Of a DNA stretch of 64,000 bases, positions 11,601-23,800 are shown in pieces. The position numbers and the translations under genes are program-made. Source of the stretch: Symbiodinium kawagutii (Eukaryota; Sar; Dinophyceae; Suessiales; Symbiodiniaceae); contig VSDK01002257.1 in the NCBI GenBank assembly GCA_009767595.1, positions 49,364-113,363 on the forward strand, read 5' to 3'. Below the pieces are notes generated by a model. The model worked only from the letters and a program-made list of their open reading frames with translations, made no database searches and was not told where the DNA came from. Every line of letters begins with the position of its first letter. The stretch's first letter is position 1.

Positions 11601-12290
11601 ATTAGCTGTAAACAGCTATCATTTTAATAGTAACTCACCAGTCTATAATGATGGTTATGTCAACTATTATGATGGTTGTTAGTAATTACCAGACTATTGA
11701 TGGTACTGGTACTATAGTTGTTACCAGCTATATTGTTACCAGCTATATTGTTACTCATAAGCTCACTAGTCTGGTTGTTAGTACCAGCACTTCTCAGGAC
11801 CTCACCTGGAACAGCTGGGGTGTCCATCGTTGAAACTCAGGGCCGGCGGCGACCTGCGCCTGCGAAGAAGGCGCCCTGGGTCCGGTGAAGCGCGTTGTTG
11901 GCAGCGACCCGCCATGGTGGGGGGATGGCAGGTGGCACCACCATGGTGGGATGCGTTCGGAACCAGGGTGATCTCCCACGGACCATGGTACCACATGGTA
12001 CCAACACCTCCAAGTTCCTCCAAGTTGGTTGTTAAGCCATAGCCATCCTAATAAATGAGTTGGGGATAGTTGGGGACGCCGAGAAAGTTGGGAACATCCA
12101 AGCATATCACCTCTATGGTTGACGCGGAGTAAATGCTTGGTTTATTGCTAAGAATGATCAATATAAAGTAATAGGGGTGCTTTTTAGGTGGTTTATTACT
12201 ATGATTACTATGAATGATTACTATGAATAGTCAACTGGGTGTACCCCAAACTGACGTGAGAAAGCACCAAGTAGTGCGACAGGCAATGCT
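8640..12290. other. Spacer with repeats and a few exon-like patches
   Basis: Mostly AT-rich, with ATCAACC and GATGGTT words. GC-rich patches at 9250-9360, 11040-11240 and 11820-11960 look like exons in composition, but I could not identify a product or a consistent frame. Some could be 5' exons of the zuotin gene. Confidence 0.4.
10490..10605. repeat. Degenerate ATCAACCACC / ATCATCAACC tandem repeat
   Basis: Repeated words AATCATCAACCACCACCGATC and TGATCAACCACCA. Similar decamers occur at 28738-28900 and at both ends of the LINE. Confidence 0.6.
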
Positions 12291-12830
12291 TCAGAGTCGC
12301 GACTCGGTTCATCGATCCCAGGAGGCTGAGAGTGAAGACGAGGGGCCATCACCCTCTGATTCATGGAAGTGGGAAGCTGAGGCTACTGCTCCGCTCTGGA
12401 AAATCGACCATGGATGTAAGTCAGGGCTGCCATCACGCACGGATCTGTTTGAATGATATTGGGGCAGCAGCTCCCCACCAAGATCTGTTGAGACCAGCTT
12501 ATAATGGTTAATAGTAGAGAAAATACCATCAGAAACCTGCACTACGATGGTTGCCTGGTGACATTCACCACAACGTGGGAGATTCACCTCATAGGGGGAG
12601 CTACAGGAACTGGCAATGCCTGAGCCCCAAGGAAGAAGAAGAAGGAGGGCACTGGTAAGAGCGCGTTGAAGCTCAGTGCCCTGCTACAAGGCCTGGTCCT
12701 GAGAATGAACAAGAGTATTGGGATGTACCTTGGACATAGATAGGTACCATATTTATGAATCAATGGTAATCAATATCTAGTCCTGCTAGTGTGTATAGTT
12801 GTAAAGATATTCAGATGAACTTTGCACAAC

Positions 12831-15229
12831 ATGCCAACTCAGCTGGACGACGTTCAAGGTGAAGATTTGTACAAACTTCTGGAGGTCAGCGAGACCTCAT
12901 CGGTTGAGGCGGGGGTGGAAAGGCAAGGCTAGCAGGGCAAGGAACAGGTCACCTTCAGCTTTCCTAAGGCTTTCAAGGATAGGAACAGGTCACCTATGGT
13001 CACCTTGAACTTTCCAAGCTTCCTGTGACTTCAATGGACTGGAACTTGGAGCACGGACTTGTTGCAAACTGCGGTGTTTCACCCGCCTCGCTGCTTCAGC
13101 AAATCAAGAAGCAGTACCGCAAGATGGCCTTGCAGCACCATCCTGACAAGCAGACCGGCGCCTGGGACGTGATTTTGGCAGATAAAAAAATGCTTCACAT
13201 CCAAGAGCCAGAAAGAGAAGCCTTTGGCTTGTAGCCATTGCTAAGCCACTGCGAATTGCTAGAGATGTTCCCTCTAAGGGGTGTTTCACTGTGGCCAATC
13301 TGCCTGAGTTTGGTCGACCAGTTCCTCTGAGTTCCTCATTTTCGATGCCCAGGAGGTGACGCCGAAGAAAAATCCTCAGGTCTTTCTGAGAAGGACAGCC
13401 CTAGAACCATCATCCCAGAGCCGGGAACGCACAGTCCCCCAAGCTGCAACTTTGCAGCTACGTCGGTGGGAAATGGGGTGCCTTCAACTCAGGGGTTGGG
13501 AGCTCAAGCATCAAAGATGGGAGTGCCCGCAGATCTCAAACCATTGCTTTCCTGTACGGATCGTTTGGGGATGGAAGACCTGTTATCCTCCATTGATGTG
13601 TATTTGTTTGTATTTGTGTCTATATGTAATTCTGTACATTCATCGTTTGAAACATTCTATCTATGTATATATATATATATATATATTATAAGTATGTTTA
13701 TACCATATACCTGTATTTGTGCACATACAACCAACATTAATCAGGTTAACATCATGAACCAATCATTAAGACATTTTGTTGTTGGCTATGGTATGCAGTC
13801 ACGAGGATATGCTTCGCCAACGAGATCAGGACCAGCACTTCATCAAGATCCAAGAAGCCTACGAGGCTGGCTGGGGGAGAAATTGGGCTATGGATCAACC
13901 GGTTAACCATCGATTTTATGCGGGATAATAGTGATTTCTGGTGGTTAGTAATGGTTCATCATAATGGTTTATATGATGGCATCAAACTTTTTTTGAGTGA
14001 CAATCACTGTTGGAAAAATATCCAACAATCATGGTTGGGAGATAATCAAGAATGGATCAATAATTCAGGATAATAACCAACAATTATAATTGACTCTAGC
14101 AAAATCCACTAATCACCATAGTGAACCCTCGAAAATCCCTTGGTTTCGATCTCCAACAATCATAGTTAGAATTGCGAGGTTAATCATGATATGCCAGGGG
14201 TGGTTTTGACCAGCCAAATCCGAGGTCAAAAGCTTAGCATCAGGGTATTTCATGACTTTTTTCTGGGTGAGCCAGCTGAATCGACAGCTGAATTGCTGGC
14301 TTCATTGCAGTGAAACCTGTTGTTGTGGTGAATAGGTGTATTTTGGATCACTGATAGATGGATGGATCGTTAGATAGATTGATAGATGGATAGATTGATA
14401 GATGAATGGATGGATGGCTAGATAGATCTCTCTCTCTCTCTCTCCACATATCTACATATACGCATAAACATATAGTCTCAAAGGGCCATGACCATGTTTG
14501 ATGTTGGAACACCATTACGTTTCGGGGTCTGAAATCCTGTGGCACTTGGGCGCCAGGTGCTATCGGATCAGTCAAAGCGTCGGCAGCACTGCTCTTAGAT
14601 GGTGAGTGATTGCATTCCAGTGATCAAAGATAGCAATTGATACCAATTCTTGATGGTTTGCTAGGGTTTCTCTATAGAATATGGTGATGGTCCACCAGTG
14701 AGCTGTTTGGAACATCGGCATATAGAGAACCCCTGGCAAACCATCAAGAATTGGTATCCATTGCTAGATCAGCAGAGAGTATATTTTAAGGCTTGAAATC
14801 ATTGGACAAGGGGTTCAAATGCATGTCTGTTTTATTTTCCTGGAGAGGTATGATTCCACGCTTGACTTTGATGATAGTATTCCTGAAGAGGCCTGAGCCA
14901 TGTGGACAGAAGGTGACAGAAGTGAACTTCAGTCAGCGATTCTGTTTTTATATCATCATATCACAGATTGCCAAAAATCTTTGTCAGGAATTCTAGCCAA
15001 AATGACATTATTTCTATGTTTCTATCGCAGATATATAATATCTATAAATGTACAGCAGCATGCATGCATAGATGCAGATCACATGTCTATGATTGGTCTG
15101 GAGGTGTTTGTTTCTTGTTGGAGCTCATGCAACTATTCTTGGCTAGGATGAATTACATACCTGCATTTGTGCAGGTTATTGTTGTTGTTGTTGTTGTGGT
15201 GGTGGTGGTGGCGGTGGTGGTGGTCCGGT

Positions 15230-15267
<38 letters not shown>

Positions 15268-18200
15268 GCGGCGTCAACATCATCACCATCATCATCATCA
15301 TCATCATCATGATCATAATTTTCGTTTAGATTCCATCATTCACACCATGACTTCATCTCAAACAACCCTCTCTTCTGATAAGCTACTGTAATAACTTTGA
15401 CAACTTCCGCCAGCGGTCCTGAGACATTTTAGCAAATGTTAATCATCAGAAGCTGCCAAGTTTGGACATGTTGGACCAGATTTGGTCATTTTGATGTCAA
15501 TATTGGCATCTACACTCCCGCACAAGTCTCTACACATCCGTGACGTACCATCCACACCGTCAAGAGGTTTTTACATTTCTCTTCATTCTTGGCTCCTCAC
15601 GGGAAGCTGAGTTCAGTTTTGAAAGGAATATGACGCACTTGAAGAGATAGGTGCCACAAGGTCTGCTGTTCTGCCACCAGCTTTGCTGTTCATGCTAAGA
15701 CTATGAAATCGTTTTTTGCAGTTTCCTCATGTTTCCGCCTATGTTTCCTCATGATTGGTGGGTCTTGCCACTCACATTGTGGGGCTCCATCTTCAGGACG
15801 TGGATCTTCCCTTTTTGGGCTCTAAAAAGGAGGCCAAGGCTGCCCTGCGACAAGTAGATCCTCAGCTGCAAACACCGCAGCTGCTAAGTAGCGACTGAAG
15901 TGATTGAGGAGCAACCTGTAGGGGTTCTGGTCCATGAATAATTCAGTATATAAGCATGAGGCCGAAGCAGCAAATACATGGCAAGCTATCAATCGAAATT
16001 GGGGATTTGTCAACTCTTAACACGCTAACAGGCAAGCAATTATGTAAATAGGAGCTATCTTGGACCTTGAACAGTGAGGCCGTGACTCAAAATGCTTGGC
16101 ATAGGACTCCACAAGTTTGTGGGAAGAAGGTAGTTGTCTCCATTATATAAGTTGATGGAGTTGAAAACACATGCATTGAAGTCGTCGTCGTCGTCGTCGC
16201 CGTGGTCGTCGTCGTCGTCGTTCCGTCCTTTTCAAGCTTGACCAGCCATTGGGATGCAGCTCGCAGCGGCCTTGTGCCAGGTGGATGAAACGCTGGGATT
16301 TTACGAAACCTTCGGCCCAGTCTTTCGCTCAAACGCGCGGTGGAGCACCAGGTGCGGGTGAAGCGCTTGGCTGCAAGGGAGGTGATGCAAAGCGAGCACC
16401 TGGTTTGGATCACGTGGTCGTCGCTGGGAGCCTGTTATGGCGGTGACAGCTGGTTACAGCGGGTAAAGATGATTAGATAGAACATGATAGATTTGTAGCT
16501 GGTTATCATTGTTTATGACTGATTTTGTTCCAACCCATTCTGGAGCCATCCCAGTGTTGGCTTTGACCGTTGCAGGTTTCCCGTTCCCGAGCTGGGGACT
16601 GAACAGACCGACATGTCGAAGGTGCATAAGGCAGGGGCAGCGAGCCAACCATCTGGGGGGTCCCATGGCTTTATGACTTCCCCACGGATCTGTCCAATGG
16701 GTGTGCCCCCAGCTGTGAAAATGGTCATGGGCATCATCCATGTTGGGTACCCTTGGGTACCACCATTGATGGTCGATGTCTGCCCAGTTCTACGATTTTT
16801 GGCTGTCCTTTGATTCCTGGCGTGACTTCTCCATGCACGATGAGTGCGCAGTGTTCTTGGCGCTGGGGCTGCTGAACCGGATGGTTTTTGGGGTTGCTAT
16901 CATGCTACCTGCAATGCGAGCTACCTCTGGGGATCGCCATCATATGGAAAACATGCTATGGGAACATCGGCAATGTCCATGACTCATTGAATGACTTTGC
17001 AGCTCAGCATGTCGAAAGCTACCTTGGTCATTCCTGCACCCGTCCTGCTTTTCCTCACCCTTGAAAGCAGGTACAACCTCGATGATGCTGAGTTTCGAGA
17101 GGCAAAGTCAGAGACCCCTACAGCATCACGCAGCAGTCAACTTTGACTATCCTTCTTTCCAGGAGATTTGTACGTCGTATGTCAGAAAGAAAGAGAGAGA
17201 GAGAGCCATGGTAGTGGTGTTTACCTCCAGCCTGACCTTGACAGGTTCAGGCTCCGCTTTTCAATTTACGGAATTTCGTCAGCCAGAAATTTTTGTTCAG
17301 CTTTTGTTGGTACTGCTATGGACGCTGCGCTAAGCTACTGGATGTGCTGAATGGAACATGCAAGTGCCAATCTCTCGCTCACAATTATACCAGGACCATA
17401 CCTTGTAGATCAGCAGATTCGAGCCCCAGCAACTCAAAGCGGAGTTAGCAGCTGTCATGGACCACATTTTTGGCTGGAGTACCCGCAAAGTGGTACCCGT
17501 AGTGAGGGAAGTTGATAGACACATGTACCCATTATGTATGTATAGCATGTCGTGATATGATTGCATGAAACAGCATATGAATGCGTATTCGACTAGGATG
17601 CCTAAATAAATTGGCAGACAAGACCATAGTTCAATGGCTTGCTTCACCAACTTACAATGGACGGGGCACGACTCTGGACAGGGCCCTTGTGTCAGGAACG
17701 ACGCTGGATGGAGAGACAAAATCAACGTGTCCGGAAGAAGTGCTTCGACTAAAGCAGCAAACGACCAGCGGTGGTTCGCCCGTGGTGATCTCATTAACCA
17801 GTGGTTCAATTCAGCCAAGGCTGTGTAGCCAACGAGAATGGGTAATGAGCAATGGGTTTCCGGATCTCATCAACGCTGGTGGGCGGAATGTGGTGGATGG
17901 GTGGTGTTTTTGATTTGCGGGGTAACCCCTGCTCAATTTGGGAAACTCATGACCTTGTGACCATATCTCCAACATTGGGAGCGGGGTGAGCGAAGTAGGG
18001 CTCGAACAAACAGCACTTCACCTGGCCGTTGGTAGATTAGTAGAGGGCCTAAAGCGCCCAAATTTTATGTTTGCGCGATGATCGCAACTATCTTATGCAT
18101 CATTCCAGTGCTTTTTATGATTATAGGCAGTTATAGGTTTTATAATTGTCATTTTAATGCCATCAATAGTCATCAAGCCAGTTATAAGCCTTAAATGTCA

Positions 18201-20813
18201 AGCCAATGATGACCAGCCATGTTGCCCCAAGTCACCACCTTCAACTTGTGGAGATGGTGTATTCCCCATGGTTTCACGGTTGTTGACTTGGCTTATTTGG
18301 ATCTCCAATTTCATCATATGATTCACCTGGCCATAGACAATCACCCAAATGGATGGTGAAACCCAAGGCTTCTGATGATTTCTCGTCCAATTAGTGCCTG
18401 TTCTGAATTTTTTTGACCATTCTTAACCAAAATGGAAAATGGATCTATCCAACGATTCTGCACCAATATTGCCCTCTGGTTAACATTACCCTCTGGCTAA
18501 CATTATCCTCTGGTTAACATACCTGGAAGTGAACAATCACAGTTTTCAAGGGCGTTTTTTTCACAACCAGCTTAGCCTACTAGAAAGTGTCGGATGTAAT
18601 CAACATGTACAATAAACACACTGTAAACAGTTGGTAAAGCGGATATTAAGTCGGATATATATATATATATAAACTGTAGTTATTATATATTAAGTTGGTA
18701 AACCGGATATTAAGTACTTGGAATCTCTGGTAAACAGCTGGTTATTCTCTTCATGACTTACCGTAGAGGTAGATGGTTACAAGTTGGCAACTCACCTGGC
18801 TGGTCAATACCATGTACCCCTGGTCATCAATAACCTCGTTGTATTCCCCATTAGCTACAAATCAGTAGCTATGTACCAGTCATCATCCATCATTTTAACA
18901 ACATTAGCTGTGAACCATTGATCCATAGCCACTTGCTAAACCACCATCTACCGTAACGGTGTGCGTTCTTGCGGCGCGTTCGCGCCGCGACGCATGATGT
19001 CGGCTATGCTGAGCGCGGCGGCCACGGCCACGGCCTTGGCGCGTCTGGCCGAGGTACGTGGAAGCTGAACGCCGCAGGATCATGCGCCTGGCCGAGCTGG
19101 CAGCTTGATCCGAGCGGCGGTTGGATCAAGCAGGTAACCAACCAATGGTTACTGGATGGCTTATACCATCAATAACCACTAAAGATATATTTTTAGCAAG
19201 TGATCTATAAGCCACCAAGTTAACAAGCAACAATAGTAGGGGATAACAATGATTGGTTGGTTATCAATAGCCCTTAAGAATAGTAGAGGATAACAATAGT
19301 AGGGGATAACAATGATTGGTTGGTTATCAATAGCCCTTAAGAATAGTAGCGGATAACAATAGTAGGGGATAACATTGATGAACTTGTTAATAGGGGATGA
19401 CAAGCAACAATAGTAGGGGATATACCAGCTATACATGGCGTTGGATCAATGTGTTATCCATATTGAACCATCAACAATGGTAAGGGTAGTATTCAGTATA
19501 GAGGAAGGGTGGTAAAGTGCTCAATTCATGGCAAATGGTAGTAATGGTAAGATAAGGGATCAATGCTTCTAGTAATGGTAGTAATTCATGGTAGGAAAGG
19601 TAATGACTATAGTAATGGGTTATGGCACTACGATCATATTGTTCAAGTAATAGTTACAGTTGTAGTCACAATGCTTGTTCAAGTAATTGCAGCAAAGGTA
19701 CCAACGATAATTAATGGTTACTATAACCAATCCGGTTACTACGTTATTGGCTATATTGGTAGTAGTGGATGGCGATGGTAGCAGAGCTTTGTGGTAACGA
19801 TTCTTTAATGATTAATTGGTATATAATGGTTCACAATCTAAGTGCTGATCAGCTGGTAATTGTTAATTGATGGTAAATGGTGATTCATGAAGATTCATGA
19901 TCAACTAATAATGATCAACTAGTGAATGGCTCATTGATGGTTAATACTAGGTGATCATGGTTGATAACTAGCTAATATTCAAGTAGTACTGGTGAATTCT
20001 GGTTGATGATTGTTAGATTCTTGGGTGAGACCTGCTTCACTGACCCATGTCCAAGCTGGTGCACTTATTATTTGGGCATGTGGCGCCAAGTGCCGCCCTG
20101 CGGGGATTGCAAGCCATTGAAGTTTTTGTCAACGGTGCAGCTGGTTCGCTGGTGAGACCAAACTACTCTATGTACTGGATTTGGGAAGCAAATGACAGCA
20201 AAAGGCAGTGACAAAAGGGTGACCCAAGACATGTACAAGCTGGAAACAGCCATAGGTCACTCAGGTTTACCAGAATGATTTGCAGCTCGAGTGTGGTCAA
20301 TTCCGGAGAGACCTATGGATGGCGCGTAGCGAATCCCCAAGGTCATGGGTGAGTTCCGTAGGAGTTCCAGTCCGGCTATGGTCAAATCATCCTGATCACC
20401 AGGCTCACCAATTTTCGGTCACCGTCACCCGGGTTGCTGAAAACATGGAGTTGTATGATGAGTTCTGAAACAACCATGGGTTGATATGTATATATATATA
20501 TATAGAAATGATTGCATGTCCATATGCATATGTATATGTGTATATATATATATATGTAACTAACCCTTGGAAGAAGAAACATGAAACTGTTGAAATTCAT
20601 CATTCCGTAATTTGACTAAGTGAAGCCAGCCATTTCCATGATTTAAAGCGCTCGTGGTTTGATGTTCAGCCATGAGGCTGAGAAGTTTGATCCACGAATA
20701 CGTGCTGAACGCGAGGTGAGTTGCGGCTGTGCTTGTGCTTCTTGTGCTTGTTGTGCTTCTTGTGCTTGTTGTGCTTGTTGTGCTCGTTGTGCTTCTTGTG
20801 CTTCTTCTGCTTC

Positions 20814-20874
<61 letters not shown>

Positions 20875-23800
20875 GGACAGTGTTTGTGACCGAAACGCTT
20901 GGCTGCCGTTGGTAAAATAGGCTTGGCAAGGGAGGGCGTCGGGGGCTGGAAGGAACGAGAAAACAAGAAGCGGGAGGAAAAGGACAGCAGCTATGGATTG
21001 GTGGCAGCAACTTTGGAGCAACTTTCCATGCAATCAGTTGCAGCTTTGCTGCCAAGCAAACTTGAGAGCTTTGCATGGCAACTTTGTAACTCTGTGATCA
21101 GCAGTTGATTGGGTGGGATGTGGTTGTGCCTTTGCAGGAAAGACGCGCTCGTGCCAAGCAGGAAGAGTTGGAAGAAAAGCAAAGGAAGGAAGAGGACGTG
21201 GCAGTTTTTGCTTTTGACGTTGAATCACGATGGTTAATAATGGTTCACACTGCTTGATGACGGGCAACAGTAGTTAATCATAGGTTTGATTTTCGTTGCT
21301 CTTGTGCTTCACATTGCTCGACAGTGTGTGATGCGTCTGGAATGTGCCTTCTGGTCAGGAGAAGCGTCGGAAACTTGAACAAGAACAGGCAGAAGAAGCA
21401 GAGAAGGCAGGATACGAAGCATCTTTCTCCAGGTTGATCCACTATGATTCACCTCATTCATCAACTTTTTCATGACCTAAACTCAGCTTCTGACCTGGGT
21501 TCAGCTGACCAGCCCATGTGGCCGAGCCGAGGAGCGCGTCCTGAAAGAGCAGCGGAAAGCAGACAAGCAGGTGCGCTTGATCAGGGGACCCCTACAGGTT
21601 GATGTGGGTTGCAACGTGCTGTATCTGGAAATGGTTGATTGATAGTTGACCCATTGATATATGTTGATTGATGCTTGTAATTGATTTATGATTGATATAT
21701 GGTTGATTGATAATCAGTCACTTGTTCAACTAAAGATAGTTGGAGGTTTATCGATTTTCCATTTGGTGGACCCTTGTGGAAAGAGACGGTAGCATGTTAC
21801 CAGGGTACCGGCCCAGGCAGCAAAAACTTTGCGCCAGCGATTCAAAAAGAGTGTGCAAGCCCAATGCAAGCTGGACAAACTGGAAATGGAGGACTTAGAC
21901 TCGAAGTCACTTCGTTCGCAAAGATTCATCAAATCAACTGCATTTCGAAGCAAGTTGCTGCATCGGAAATCCCTTCCCTGCTGTTTCAGCAGCTGGTTCC
22001 GGGCTGGTTCCCCCAGCTCACCGGTGCCGAAGGATCTGCAGGAGTTCTGCTTGTCCTTGGAAGCCGAACGACTCCAAGAACTCTGCGAAAGTCTGGAGGT
22101 CGACCCAGGGACTCGCAACGGAGATCCACACCAGCCATCCCTTCCTGGATGAAGGTTGTATATACACTATCCATTGTTCATGTATATACACTATCCATTG
22201 TTCATGTACATGATATATATATATAGATAGATAAAAATATATATATATATATACATATGTATCAGCGTTTATCTGCAAACATAACATACATGTAGTTTTT
22301 GCGCACACAGATACACATCTACATCTACGGTATTTATTTTGCTCGTTTATTCATTTATCTATTTATTTCACGTATTGTTTGTTCATATATACATACACAC
22401 CTATCTACGCAAGATTTCTCTGCAATCTGGAGCACGTGCCAGGTCACCCTGGTGCTGGTTGATCAGTTGCTGGTTGCCCATAAAATCTACAAAACTGAGG
22501 GACAGATCAAGCTGGTGCAATTGGCTTAGGATTTGAAGCTGCTGCACGTAGCTGGGAACACGCAACCGATCCACATCGGGGCTACAAACTGCTAAAGATC
22601 GATGACTTCTCTACGAAACTTGGGCGATTCGCGATTTTGAATCCTATCTTCAAAAGTACCGTACTCGCCGCGAAAATACACATCCGACGCATACGAAGCT
22701 GCACCCGTCATGCCACAGGATGTCAGCAGATCGGAAAACGACCACGGTCAAACAGAACATCTTGAGGTTTGAAGACCTTTAAAACACGAAGCTCCGTGTT
22801 TTGAAAGTCACGGAGCTCCGCTGTTTCCCCGATGATTTGGTGCAGCGACGTTGTGCCCACAGTTCCATGTCACCCCTGGTGCCTGGCCATGGAAGAGGAC
22901 CCCCTTGGAAAGACAGCGGGTGGAACCGCCGGGGCCCAGCCCTAAACGCGTGGGTGACCCCGTCCTCCTGGGGAGAACCGCCGCCGCGACAGGCCAAGGC
23001 TGCCGGAGCTGCGTCGGACCTCTTCGTGCGCTCCGAGCTGGCTGAGGTCGGTGTCACGTCGAGTTGGGGTCAAGTGATGACGGTGCATAGCAGTTGCATG
23101 TAGGTGCATAGCAGTTCTAGCAGTTGCAGTTCAGTTATAGCAGGTCTAGGTTATAGTGTTGCAGTTCTAGCAGTTGCATGTAGGTGCATATACGTTTTTT
23201 TCGTTAGTTGATCTTGACAGGTTCTTCTGGGATGAGCCTACTGGTTTCCTTGGTAGTTTAGCATTCCCATTGGATTTAGAACAAGCCCATTTGATTTGAT
23301 TCAGTGTTGTAAGCCTGCTTGAAGGCGGAACAGAGAAGATCATGTCTTTCAACCAGAGGATCGGCTTTCTTTTGTTTGCGAGCCATTTGATGTCGACCAG
23401 ACCGAGGGATTCTGAGTTGTTCTTCCGGCCTTCCAGGCGCCCCACTCACCGCCGCGGGCCATGTTATTTGCGTCCGCGAATTCAGTCGATTCAGGTTTAG
23501 TTGGATTTGGGCTGCTGGTGATTGTGGCGATTTGTGCGATGGGCTTTCTGGCTTTCTTAAGCTTCGTTTCTGTATTTTTCTTTTCATCAAGGCGGATTGA
23601 GGATCAAACTTTGCGTCATCTTGAAGTGCTGCTGAACGAACAGTCCAAAAGGAAAGGTGGAAAACAGCGACCGGCTTACAAAGTGCCAAAACGTGACGAC
23701 AGACAGGCATGCCACTCCAGATCTGACATGGTGTCCATGTTGGAGAATTTCGTTCAGCTCTCAAACGGATGGCGGCGCAAGAATACAAGTGATGCTTCTC

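Noticed and set aside
15159-15391. Poly-Val, poly-Arg and poly-Ser open frames
   Set aside because: Produced by the compound triplet microsatellite, with no flanking coding signal.
20560-21076. Minus-strand poly-Gln/poly-Asn and plus-strand poly-Cys/Leu frames
   Set aside because: Produced by the TTG array in a zuotin intron; the real exon is the short plus-strand segment 20670-20715.
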